Shown piece after piece: positions 42,858 through 50,945 of a DNA stretch of 64,000 bases (position 1 is its first letter; each line of letters begins with the position of its first letter). The stretch covers positions 1-64,000 of the forward strand of contig CAYOQB010000002.1 in NCBI GenBank assembly GCA_964406035.1, given 5' to 3'. The translations under genes were made by a program, and so were the position numbers. The notes beneath the pieces are model-generated. The model was not told where the DNA came from. It saw nothing but the letters and a program-made list of their open reading frames with translations, and searched no databases. Source of the stretch: JAIEPW01 sp964406035 (GTDB lineage Bacteria; Acidobacteriota; Terriglobia; Bryobacterales; Bryobacteraceae).

Positions 42858-44160
42858 CCGATCTCGCGCGACGGATCTCCTCCAGGCGGCGGGCGATCCG
42901 TTCCTCAACGCCGCGCTGCGAGGGTTCGTAAAAGATGGACCCCGCCAACGCGTCCGGCAGGCAGGACATGGCCGTCAGCGCATCCTCGAACTGATGCGCG
43001 TGCTGATAGCCCGCGCCATACCCCCACTGCTTCATCGCCCGCGTGGGGGCGTTGCGCAGTTGCATCGGCACCGGTTCCGCCGGACGGGCGCGAACCGTCT
43101 CCTGCGCCTTGCTCAGCGCCTGGTAGGCGGCATCGGACTTGGGCGCAACCGCCAGGTACAAGGCCACCTGAGCCAGCGCCTGATCGCCTTCGGGTGTGCC
43201 CAGAAAGTGGCTTGCCTGCTGCGCTGCCACCGCCTGTTCGAGCGCCCGCGGATCGGCCAGCCCGATGTCCTCGATGGCCATGCGGATCAGGCGGCGGGCG
43301 ATATACATCCGGTCCTCGCCCGATTCCAGCATGCGCGCCAGCCAGTACAGGGCGGCGTCGGCATCGCTTGAACGGATGCTCTTGTGCAGAGCGGAGATCA
43401 GGTTGTAGTGCTCCTCGCCGCCTTTGTCGTAGAGCAGCATCTTGCGCTGCAGGGAGTCTTCGACGGCCTGCGCGGTGATCTGCCCGTCGATGGCCGCGGC
43501 TGCCGCGATCTCCAGGATGTTGTATGCGGCACGGGCATCGCCGTTTGAGTAAATGGCGATCTGCTCTAGCAGGTCCGGGGAGGCGGAGAGTTCCAGATCG
43601 CCGAGGCCGCGCTCGCGATCCCGCAGCGCGCGCATTAGGAGGTTCCCGATCTCCGGGACCGTCAACGCCCGCAAGGCGTACACCTTCGACCGCGATAGAA
43701 GCGCCGAAACCACTTCGAAGGAGGGGTTTTCCGTGGTCGCGCCGATCAGGACGATGTCGCCCTTTTCGACGTATGGCAAGAAGGCGTCCTGCTGCGCCTT
43801 GTTGAAGCGGTGGATCTCGTCGATGAAGAGTACCGTGCGCCGTCCCAGGCGGCGGCTTCGTTCGGCGTCGGCCATGACGGCCTTGATTTCCTTGATACCG
43901 CTGAGCACCGCGCTGAAGGGCACGAAGTCGCACTTCGAGGCCTTGGCAATCAGGTGCGCGAGCGTAGTCTTGCCAACGCCGGGAGGCCCCCACAGGATCA
44001 TGGAGGTGAGCTCGTCCCGCTCGATCTGCCGCCGCAGCGGCTTGCCCGGTCCGAGGATGTGCTCCTGGCCCACGTATTCGTCCAGAGTTTCCGGACGCAT
44101 GCGCTCGGCAAGCGGGCGCTTGGCCGGGCCGGACACGGGAGCGGGGTCGAAAAGGCTCAC
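42835..44160 (-). CDS. rarA: Replication-associated recombination ATPase RarA (MgsA)
   Basis: A 441-residue AAA+ ATPase related to clamp loaders, acting at stalled replication forks. It has RPETLDEYVGQEHILG, Walker A GPPGVGKTTLAHL, Walker B LFIDEIHRFNKAQQDAFLP and sensor 1 IGATTENPSFEV. The C-terminal part has LHKSIRSSDADAALYWLARML and AYHAHQFED-like GYQHAHQFEDALTAM. Length is normal. GTG 44160 is the start. It lies 7 nt downstream of a polysaccharide deacetylase gene, probably co-transcribed. Confidence 0.95.
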   Translation of the reverse strand: MSLFDPAPVSGPAKRPLAERMRPETLDEYVGQEHILGPGKPLRRQIERDELTSMILWGPPGVGKTTLAHLIAKASKCDFVPFSAVLSGIKEIKAVMADAERSRRLGRRTVLFIDEIHRFNKAQQDAFLPYVEKGDIVLIGATTENPSFEVVSALLSRSKVYALRALTVPEIGNLLMRALRDRERGLGDLELSASPDLLEQIAIYSNGDARAAYNILEIAAAAAIDGQITAQAVEDSLQRKMLLYDKGGEEHYNLISALHKSIRSSDADAALYWLARMLESGEDRMYIARRLIRMAIEDIGLADPRALEQAVAAQQASHFLGTPEGDQALAQVALYLAVAPKSDAAYQALSKAQETVRARPAEPVPMQLRNAPTRAMKQWGYGAGYQHAHQFEDALTAMSCLPDALAGSIFYEPSQRGVEERIARRLEEIRRARSATSEPSS

Positions 44161-44167
44161 GGTACCT

Positions 44168-44854
44168 TCAGGGTGACACGAACAAGCGGCTGAGGGTGAG
44201 CGCGGGGGGGCTGTTCCGCAGGATCAGGTCCGTAGCTTCTAAAGTGTTGTCGATGTTGGGGTTCGCTGCCAGGACACGGCCGTCGTGGAGGCACACGATG
44301 GATCCCGGGCGCAGCCTGGGACGCACCAAATTGGCTATTTTGGGGCCGGAAAGCGTCCAATCACGGCCGATTACGGTCCACATAGCGAGTTCCAGACGCC
44401 ATTCGCTTAAGATCGGACGCATGCCGAACCAGCGGATCCCATATGGGGGGCGGAACCAGCGCGGCGCTAGTCCGGTGGCCTGCGCGATGGTCTCGACGCC
44501 GCGCCGGATGTCCTCACGGATGAATGGGGCACCGCGGAAGTGATAGTAGGGATGGGCATCGCCATGGCAGGCGATCTCATGCCCGGCGGTGGCGATGCGG
44601 CGGGTGATCTCCGGCAGCCTGCGGACATTGGCGCCGCAAACGAAGAAGGTGGCGTAAGCGTTGTGCCGCGCCAGGAGATCGAGAAGGCGGGGTGTGGATT
44701 CGCTGGGACCGTCGTCGAAGGTCAGCGCGAATCCGGCGGCGTTACGCGGTCCGCGCCAGACGGCGGGCGCGAACAGTTGCGAGGACTTGCCCCGCACCGC
44801 CCAGGCGGCCAGCCCGGCCAGGCCGGCGGCGGCGCCAATGGCGGGAATCAGCAT
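44168..44854 (-). CDS. Polysaccharide deacetylase (NodB homology, CE4)
   Basis: A 228-residue protein with an N-terminal hydrophobic segment (residues 1-22), which may anchor it or direct export. The CE4 motifs are complete: TFDDGPSE with the metal and catalytic Asp, ACHGDAHPYYHF with the HxxxH metal site, and WFRPPYGIRW as the third motif. It removes acetyl groups from a glycan such as peptidoglycan or an exopolysaccharide; the substrate is not known. Divergent from the metallopeptidase at 44910. Confidence 0.93.
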   Translation of the reverse strand: MLIPAIGAAAGLAGLAAWAVRGKSSQLFAPAVWRGPRNAAGFALTFDDGPSESTPRLLDLLARHNAYATFFVCGANVRRLPEITRRIATAGHEIACHGDAHPYYHFRGAPFIREDIRRGVETIAQATGLAPRWFRPPYGIRWFGMRPILSEWRLELAMWTVIGRDWTLSGPKIANLVRPRLRPGSIVCLHDGRVLAANPNIDNTLEATDLILRNSPPALTLSRLFVSP

Positions 44855-44909
44855 CGATTAGGATTCTAGCGCGCCGCGATTCTGCGAGACTGAGTGGCGG
44901 AGGACTTCG

Positions 44910-46382
44910 ATGATCCGGCTCCTGTGTGCGTGGTTTTCACTGGCCTCGGCTTGTGTGGCGGAAACGCCGGCGGTGAATGTCGTTTTTCTGGAGCCGGTGA
45001 CCGTCGTGGATGCTCGCGGCGCCGAACTCCAGGCGAAAATGCCCACTTACCGCAAGGTGGCGGATGCAGCGCGATATCGCGGCTGGATGAGCAACGAAAT
45101 GGCTGAGCGCGCGTTGCGGCTGTATCGCGCTGCGATTCAGGTGGCGAATCCCGAAGCGAAGGCGGCGAATTACTACCTGGCGCTGGTGCCGGGCGGCAAT
45201 CATGCGGCGGTCGGATTCCGGATCGCGGGCGAAGGTGGGGCCGAGGAGCTGCCCGATCAGCCATACCTCGTGCTGGGGCCCGAGGAACATCGTTTTCAGG
45301 TGACTCTGCTGCATGAAACGATGCATGTGGTGATGGCCGTGCTCGCGGGTAACCGTCAATTGAAGGGTGAGCCGCTGGCGTCCGTTCCGCATACTACTTC
45401 CGCACTCACGGATCGCGCGACGGCGTTCTCGGAAGGTTATGCGATCCACGCGGAAGCATTGGCCGCGCACCTGGCGCGGGAGCCGTGGGCGAAGAAGCGG
45501 TATCACCGGGAACACGTGCAGTTCGGAGCCGCGCAGCCGTATCAGGCGGACGAGTACTTCCGCCAGGCCTCCGACTTCGCGAGTTACTCGCAGAATCTGG
45601 CTCGGTACCTGGAAGTGCGCGAGAACGCGTATGCGTTCGACAGCGCCTGGCAAGGGCCGGATTACTTACGGGTGCAACTGGAGAAGGCGCGCGATTTTGC
45701 CACACTGCGGGATGCCAACCAGCTGCTGCAATCCGAGGGTTTTTACGCCAGCTTCTTCTTTCTGTGGGTGATCCGGGGCTCCGGCGTCCCCGGCGAGGAC
45801 ATCGTAATGGACCGTGAGGTCCGGCTGATGCGGGCGATGTCCACGATGTTCGCGAAAACGAAAGCGGAGCCAGGCACGCCGTGGCTGCCGCATCTGGTAG
45901 TCGCCTACTTTGACCTGTTCCCGGAGGAGAGGACGGGACTGGCCGAGGCAGTCAGCGACCTCACTCACGGCGTGTTCACGGATGGCGACGCCAAAGAAAT
46001 CTGGAACGGGCACTATCGGGCAGTGCTGCGGCTGGACCTGGAGAACCTCAAACGCGGAGAGATCGCCGCTGCGCGGAAGAAATGGGCGACCTCGATTGTG
46101 GCGGATCCGTCAGTGCTGTTCTCCAGGCTGGGACCTCAGATCCCGTGTACTGTTCCGGCTCGACTGGTCCAATTGACTGCTTTTTCGAAAACAGGCGAGG
46201 CGCTGCGCTTTGACCTGAATACCGTTTCCGCGGCGGTGATGCGGATGGTGCCCGGGATCTCCGAAGAGGAGGTCGCCAGGTGGGTGTTGGAGCGGACGAA
46301 GAAAGCATTTGCGGGTCCGGGTGACTTCCGGGAGCGGGTCCGGCTGAATCGAGACTCCCTGGCTGCGTTGCAACTGCCATAA
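44910..46382 (+). CDS. Exported HExxH zinc peptidase-like protein with helix-hairpin-helix tail
   Basis: A 490-residue exported protein (MIRLLCAWFSLASACVA leader, GGAGG box 7 nt before ATG). LLHETMHVV gives HExxH at residues 135-139, and FSEGYAIHAE about 36 residues later offers Glu175 as the third zinc ligand in a gluzincin-like arrangement. A long helical region follows. The last ~60 residues (FDLNTVSAAVMRMVPGISEEEVARWV, then FAGPGDF) look like a ComEA/GspK-type helix-hairpin-helix, normally DNA-binding or structural. I do not know a named family with this pairing. It precedes rpmH but has its own context. Confidence 0.78.
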   Translation: MIRLLCAWFSLASACVAETPAVNVVFLEPVTVVDARGAELQAKMPTYRKVADAARYRGWMSNEMAERALRLYRAAIQVANPEAKAANYYLALVPGGNHAAVGFRIAGEGGAEELPDQPYLVLGPEEHRFQVTLLHETMHVVMAVLAGNRQLKGEPLASVPHTTSALTDRATAFSEGYAIHAEALAAHLAREPWAKKRYHREHVQFGAAQPYQADEYFRQASDFASYSQNLARYLEVRENAYAFDSAWQGPDYLRVQLEKARDFATLRDANQLLQSEGFYASFFFLWVIRGSGVPGEDIVMDREVRLMRAMSTMFAKTKAEPGTPWLPHLVVAYFDLFPEERTGLAEAVSDLTHGVFTDGDAKEIWNGHYRAVLRLDLENLKRGEIAAARKKWATSIVADPSVLFSRLGPQIPCTVPARLVQLTAFSKTGEALRFDLNTVSAAVMRMVPGISEEEVARWVLERTKKAFAGPGDFRERVRLNRDSLAALQLP

Positions 46383-46415
46383 GAATCAACGTTGTGCAGC
46401 GTGCTACCGGCCAGG

Positions 46416-46445
46416 GTGACAGCCCCAGGTCCGGCCATGTATACT
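46416..46445 (+). promoter_or_regulatory. Putative promoter of the rpmH operon
   Basis: GTGACA (46416-46421) and TATACT (46440-46445) are separated by 18 nt and lie about 80 nt before the rpmH ATG, in the only noncoding gap upstream of the ribosomal-protein operon. Confidence 0.5.
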
Positions 46446-46526
46446 GAAAGGGCAGAAGACCAATGGAAAGGTGTGTCCACTGGCGGAGCGCGAGAGCGCG
46501 CGCAGCCGGGGAAGTGATCGAAAGCA

Positions 46527-46694
46527 ATGCCGAAGCGTACTTTTCAGCCTAACAATCGCAAGCGTGCAAAGACGCACGGCTTCCGGGCGCGCATGAAGAG
46601 CAAGGACGGCCAGCAGGTGCTCTCGCGCCGCCGCGCGAAAGGCCGCCACAAGCTGACCGTGAGTGACGAACGAGCCGTTCGCGACGCCAAGTAA
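46527..46694 (+). CDS. rpmH: 50S ribosomal protein L34
   Basis: A 55-residue ribosomal protein of the large subunit: MPKRTFQPNNRKRAKTHGF followed by RARMKSKDGQQVLSRRRAKG and RHKLTVS, nearly invariant across bacteria. It extends about 9 residues (DERAVRDAK) past the usual L34 end. Those codons overlap the rnpA start in another frame. It opens the rpmH-rnpA-yidD-yidC-jag-mnmE block. Confidence 0.97.
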   Translation: MPKRTFQPNNRKRAKTHGFRARMKSKDGQQVLSRRRAKGRHKLTVSDERAVRDAK

Positions 46695-47055
46695 CCTGCC
46701 TTCCCCTTCCCCCCGTGGGAGCTTTCCCAAAAGCTCGAGGCTGTTGCGCCCACCGGAGTTCCGGCGGGTGTACGACGAAGGTGTGCGGCTGCCTGGACCG
46801 CTTTTTACGGCATTCTGTTTGCGGTGTGAAGAGAGAAGCCAGGTCCGGCTGGGACTCACTATCCCGCGGGCGGTGGGCAAGGCGGTGGTTCGGAACCGGA
46901 TCCGGCGGAGGGTGCGGGAGGCATTCCGGCCGCTGCTGGCGGAGTTTGCGGGCGGGTGGGACATCGTGATCAATCCTCGTCGGGCAGTGCTGGAGGTGGA
47001 GTTCGGAGCCATCCAGCGGGAGGCCCAAAAGGTCCTAAGCCGATGCAGCGTATAG
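46663..47055 (+). CDS. rnpA: Ribonuclease P protein component
   Basis: A 130-residue RNase P protein that binds the catalytic RNA to process tRNA 5' ends. LLRPPEFRRVYDEG, VRLGLTIPRAVGKAVVRNRIRRRVREAFR (the RNR motif) and WDIVINPRRAV are visible. The start is GTG 46663, 32 nt inside rpmH. No later ATG, GTG or TTG gives a full domain with a plausible site, so the overlap is likely real. About 22 Pro/Ser-rich residues precede the domain, which is unusual for this protein. It overlaps yidD by 13 nt. Confidence 0.93.
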   Translation: MTNEPFATPSNLPSPSPRGSFPKSSRLLRPPEFRRVYDEGVRLPGPLFTAFCLRCEERSQVRLGLTIPRAVGKAVVRNRIRRRVREAFRPLLAEFAGGWDIVINPRRAVLEVEFGAIQREAQKVLSRCSV

Positions 47056-47270
47056 TCTTATCCTTCCTGCGGGCGTACCAGCGATGGCTTTCGCCGGCGC
47101 TGCCGGCGGCGTGCCGTTTTCATCCCACCTGTTCGGAATACATGTTGCAGGCAGTTCAGAAGCATGGTGCGGCGCGCGGCATAGGCATGGGCATCCGGCG
47201 GCTGCTGCGGTGCCACCCTTTTCATCCTGGCGGGTTTGACCCGGTTCCAGGGAGCGGCGGACGAAGATGA
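47043..47270 (+). CDS. yidD: Membrane protein insertion efficiency factor YidD
   Basis: A 75-residue protein: RIVLSFLRAYQRWLSPALP at the N-terminus, then CRFHPTCSEYMLQAVQKHGA and LRCHPFHPGGFDPVP, which is the full YidD pattern with conserved Cys and His. It assists YidC-dependent membrane insertion. ATG 47043 lies inside the end of rnpA, and its stop overlaps the yidC start by 4 nt. Confidence 0.96.
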   Translation: MQRIVLSFLRAYQRWLSPALPAACRFHPTCSEYMLQAVQKHGAARGIGMGIRRLLRCHPFHPGGFDPVPGSGGRR

Positions 47271-48955
47271 ACCAGAAGAAAGAAATGTCGATGGAGGCGC
47301 GGCTGCTGCTGGCGTTCGCCCTGATGGGCGTGGTGCTGTTCGTGTCGCAGTACTTCATGCCGGCGCCGCCCAAGCCGAAGGCGCCGGAGCAGCAGAAGGC
47401 GGCTGCGCAGGCTCCGGTTGCTCCGCCGGTGAAGCCGGCGGTCGAGCAAGCCAAACCCGCCGCTCCGGCCGCCACGCCGAGCACGACGCCGGTGAAGGCG
47501 GAAGCGGAGTCGCTGCATGTGGTGGAGACCGACTTGGCGCGGATCACCTTCAGCAACCGCGGCGCGGTGGTAAAGAGCTGGATCCTGAAGAAGTTCCAGG
47601 ATTCGGCCGGGAAGCCGCTGGAGATGGTGAATCAGACGGCCATTCCGAAGACGGGCGCTCCGTTCTCCCTGGTGTTCCGTACACAGGTTCCGGTAGATGT
47701 GAACCAGGCGTTGTTCTCCTCGAAGGTTTCGGCCGACGGGCTGGGTATCGACTTCGAATACTCCGACGGCAGGGTTCGGGCGACGAAGAGCTTTCGCTTT
47801 CAGAAGGACAGTTACCTGTCGCAGGTCTCCAGCGAATTCTTCCATCAGGGCGCGGCGGTTCCGCACTTCCTGGTGTGGCGCGGAGGCTTCGGCGATCCCA
47901 CCGTGTACAACGCCACGGCCACGCAGCATACGGTCCACTTCGACGCGTCGGCGCAGAAGCTGACCATCCACGAGGCCAAGGAAGCGCAGGACGGCCCGGT
48001 GTCGCACGGGGGCAACTTCGCGTTCGCGGGGCTCGAGGATCAGTATTTCGCGGCGGTGCTGCTGCCGAAGGGCACGTCGCAGGTGGACATGACCACCTAC
48101 TCCGACCCGCTGCCCGCTCCGCCGGACAACGCCGAACAGCCGCATATTGGCACGGCGGTGAGCGGAGGGGCGCAGAACTCCTTTGAGCTGTTTGTCGGAC
48201 CCAAGGACTATGACCTGCTGCAGAAGGTGAGTCCGAAGCTGGCGCAGTTGATCGACTGGGGCTGGTTCGGGGTGCTGGCGAAACCGCTGTTCCTGGTGCT
48301 CAACTGGACCAACAATCAGGTGACGCACAACTACGGCTGGGCGATTATCCTGATCACGGTGGTGCTGAACATCCTGCTGCTGCCGCTGAAGTTCTCGTCG
48401 ATGAAGTCGGCGAAGAAGATGCAGTCGCTGCAGCCGGAGTTGAAGAAGATCCAGGAGAAGTACTCCTCGCTGCCGCTGCGCGATCCGCGCCGGACGGAGC
48501 AGAACGAGGAGATGATGTCGCTGTACAAGAAGCACGGCGTGAACCCGATGGGCGGGTGCCTGCCGCTGCTGATTCAGATGCCTTTCCTGTTCGCTTTTTA
48601 CAAGGTTCTGACGGTGGCGATCGAGATGCGCGGCGCCAGTTGGCTGTGGGTGAACGATTTGTCGCAGCCCGAGACCATCGCGATCCGGCTGCTGCCGGTG
48701 CTGCTGATCGTGACGCAGTTCATTCTGCAGAAGATGACGCCCACGGCTGGGATGGATCCGGCGCAGGCCCGGATCATGCTGATCATGCCGCTGTTTTTGG
48801 GCTTCATGTTCTACTATCAGTCCGCGGGCCTGGTGTTATACTGGTTGACCGGCAATTTGATCGGCATTGTGCAGCAGTGGCTGATGAACCGCACCAACCC
48901 GGTTGCGGCGACCGCGCCCAGCAGTGCCCCGGCGAAAAAGGCGACCAGGAAATAA
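47267..48955 (+). CDS. yidC: Membrane protein insertase YidC
   Basis: A 562-residue Gram-negative-type YidC. An N-terminal transmembrane segment (LLLAFALMGVVLFVSQYF) leads to a Pro/Ala-rich linker. A periplasmic beta-sandwich domain (~80-330) follows, then the conserved insertase core: LNWTNNQVTHNYGWAIILITVVL, LKFSSMKSAKKMQSLQPEL, NPMGGCLPLLIQMPFLFAFY and WLTGNLIGIVQQW. It inserts membrane proteins alone or with SecYEG. It is in the standard position after yidD and 3 nt before jag. Confidence 0.97.
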   Translation: MNQKKEMSMEARLLLAFALMGVVLFVSQYFMPAPPKPKAPEQQKAAAQAPVAPPVKPAVEQAKPAAPAATPSTTPVKAEAESLHVVETDLARITFSNRGAVVKSWILKKFQDSAGKPLEMVNQTAIPKTGAPFSLVFRTQVPVDVNQALFSSKVSADGLGIDFEYSDGRVRATKSFRFQKDSYLSQVSSEFFHQGAAVPHFLVWRGGFGDPTVYNATATQHTVHFDASAQKLTIHEAKEAQDGPVSHGGNFAFAGLEDQYFAAVLLPKGTSQVDMTTYSDPLPAPPDNAEQPHIGTAVSGGAQNSFELFVGPKDYDLLQKVSPKLAQLIDWGWFGVLAKPLFLVLNWTNNQVTHNYGWAIILITVVLNILLLPLKFSSMKSAKKMQSLQPELKKIQEKYSSLPLRDPRRTEQNEEMMSLYKKHGVNPMGGCLPLLIQMPFLFAFYKVLTVAIEMRGASWLWVNDLSQPETIAIRLLPVLLIVTQFILQKMTPTAGMDPAQARIMLIMPLFLGFMFYYQSAGLVLYWLTGNLIGIVQQWLMNRTNPVAATAPSSAPAKKATRK

Positions 48956-48958
48956 CGG

Positions 48959-49585
48959 GTGGGATCGACAAGATACACGGTTGAAGAAGCTGGACCGAAG
49001 ATCAATCGCTTTCTGAACGCGATTTACCAGCTTTCGGGATTGGACCTGGAGCACGCGATTGAGCCGGGAGACGGTGTTCACGCGGACTTCGAAAATCCCG
49101 ACATCATGGTGCGTTTTTCAGGTCCGGACACGGACATTCTGCTGGCCAACAAAGCGGAACTCCTGCTGGCGCTGGAACACCTGACGATGGAACTGCTGCG
49201 CATGTCCAGCGAGGAACATTCGCGGCTTTGCTTCGATTCCAACGATTACCGGATGCTGCGGATCGAGGAGATCCGGCTCTCGGCACTGGCAGCCGCGGAG
49301 CGGGTGCGGAAGACCGGGATTCCGTTCCACTTTTCGCCGATGAACTCGCGGGAGCGCCGGATCGTGCATTTGTCCCTGCGCAATGAGACGGAAGTCCGCA
49401 GCGAGAGCGTGGGGATGGGGCATGAGCGGCAGGTCGTGATTGTTCCGAAGGACATGAAGACGCTGCCGCCGCCGAAACCGGCTCCGAAGCCGCCGCGCGA
49501 ACGCGAGGGCGGACGGGACTTCGGGCGGGATCGCGGACCGCGCCGTGACGGCGGACGAGATCGCGGGCGCGACCGGCGGCGCTAG
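48959..49585 (+). CDS. jag: Jag/KhpB family RNA-binding protein (KH-R3H)
   Basis: A 208-residue RNA-binding protein. Residues ~1-80 carry a KH domain (IMVRFSGPDTDILLANKAELLLALEHL) without the Jag_N part. Residues ~85-150 are an R3H domain (AAAERVRKTGIPFHFSPMNS and RERRIVHLSL). The tail from ~165 is Pro- then Arg/Gly/Asp-rich (RDRGPRRDGGRDRGRDRRR), a disordered basic tract that could bind RNA. It starts with GTG 48959, 3 nt after yidC. Confidence 0.92.
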   Translation: MGSTRYTVEEAGPKINRFLNAIYQLSGLDLEHAIEPGDGVHADFENPDIMVRFSGPDTDILLANKAELLLALEHLTMELLRMSSEEHSRLCFDSNDYRMLRIEEIRLSALAAAERVRKTGIPFHFSPMNSRERRIVHLSLRNETEVRSESVGMGHERQVVIVPKDMKTLPPPKPAPKPPREREGGRDFGRDRGPRRDGGRDRGRDRRR

Positions 49586-49594
49586 GCCGCTTCC

Positions 49595-50941
49595 GTGCAA
49601 TTTCACGACACCATTGCAGCCATTTCCACGCCCCCCGGACGGGGCGGCATCGGAGTGGTGCGCCTGTCCGGGCCGGACGCGCTCGAGATGGCGGGCAAGC
49701 TGCTGCGCCGCACACCCGACTGGAAGCCGCGGAAGGCAGCGCTGGCGGAGCTGGCCGATGAACAAGGCAACACCGTGGATCAGGTGGTGGTGACCTATTT
49801 CGCCGCGCCCCGGTCGTACACAGCGGAAGACGTGGTGGAGATCTCCTGCCACGGATCGCCCGTAGTCTTGCGCTTCGCGCTGGAGCGGGCGTGCCGGTTC
49901 GGAGCGCGACTGGCGGAGCCCGGCGAGTTCACGCTACGGGCCTTCGCCAACGGCCGCATGGACCTGCCGGGGGCGGAAGCCGTTCGCGATCTGATTGACG
50001 CCACCACGCTCTATCAAGCTCGGGTGGCGGCGCGGCAGATGGAAGGATCGGTATCGCGGCGCATCCAGCCGCTGAAGGATCAACTGCTGGAGCTGATTTC
50101 GCTGCTGGAGGCGGGGATCGACTTCGCCGAGGACGACGTCAGTGTCGCGCCGGCGGAGGAGATCCTGCGCCGCCTGGCTCCGGTGCAGGCCGGGGTGGAA
50201 CGGCTGGCGGCAAGCTTTGCTTACGGCAAGCTGGTGCGGGAGGGGTTCACGCTGGCGATCGTGGGTCGTCCGAACGCCGGCAAGAGCTCGCTGTTCAACC
50301 GGCTGGTGGAACAGGAGCGGGCGATTGTCACCGAAATACCGGGGACGACGCGCGACGTGGTCTCGGAGACCGCGGCGGTGGACGGCATTCCGGTCCGCTT
50401 TCTGGACACCGCGGGCATCCGCGCCTCGGGCGACGCGGTGGAGAAGCTGGGCATCGAGCGCAGCTATCAGGCGATGGCGGACGCCGACCTGACGCTGGTT
50501 GTCGTGGATACCTCGGAGGAACCCGCGGACGAAGATCGCAAGCTGCTGGAGCGGGCGAGAACACAGGGACGCTGCCTGCTGGTGGCCAACAAGCGCGATC
50601 TGCCGGCGAGATTCGAGCCTGGGGCGGAGGCGATCCCGGTGTCGGCGAAATCAGGCGAGGGGATAGAACGGCTGCGCGGCGCGATCCTGGCGGCCGTGGC
50701 GCCGGGGGGCGCCCTGGAGCAGCAGGACGGCTTCATCACCAGCCTGCGGCACGTCACCCTGCTGCGGGAAGCGCTGGAAGCACTGGAGCACGCGCGCACC
50801 GCCGTGCAGGTTGGGATTCCCCACGAGATGGTGCTGCTGGACCTTTACGCGGCGCTGCGCCCCATCGACGCGATCACGGGCGCAACAACAGCGGACGATA
50901 TCCTGAACCGCATCTTCTCGACCTTCTGTATCGGCAAGTAG
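49595..50941 (+). CDS. mnmE: tRNA uridine-5-carboxymethylaminomethyl modification GTPase MnmE
   Basis: A 448-residue tRNA-modifying GTPase that with MnmG modifies the wobble uridine. The N-terminal formyl-folate domain begins DTIAAISTPPGRGGIGVVRLSG. The helical domain surrounds the G domain: GRPNAGKSS (G1), GTTRD, DTAGIR (G3) and NKRD (G4). The C-terminal FCIGK carries the conserved Cys. Length is normal. GTG 49595 is the start. It closes the conserved rpmH block; gidA/mnmG, which often follows, is absent. Confidence 0.97.
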   Translation: MQFHDTIAAISTPPGRGGIGVVRLSGPDALEMAGKLLRRTPDWKPRKAALAELADEQGNTVDQVVVTYFAAPRSYTAEDVVEISCHGSPVVLRFALERACRFGARLAEPGEFTLRAFANGRMDLPGAEAVRDLIDATTLYQARVAARQMEGSVSRRIQPLKDQLLELISLLEAGIDFAEDDVSVAPAEEILRRLAPVQAGVERLAASFAYGKLVREGFTLAIVGRPNAGKSSLFNRLVEQERAIVTEIPGTTRDVVSETAAVDGIPVRFLDTAGIRASGDAVEKLGIERSYQAMADADLTLVVVDTSEEPADEDRKLLERARTQGRCLLVANKRDLPARFEPGAEAIPVSAKSGEGIERLRGAILAAVAPGGALEQQDGFITSLRHVTLLREALEALEHARTAVQVGIPHEMVLLDLYAALRPIDAITGATTADDILNRIFSTFCIGK

Positions 50942-50945
50942 CCGG

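Noticed and set aside
47222..48535. 437-codon reverse frame
   Set aside because: Antisense to yidC; Arg/Leu/His-rich shadow.
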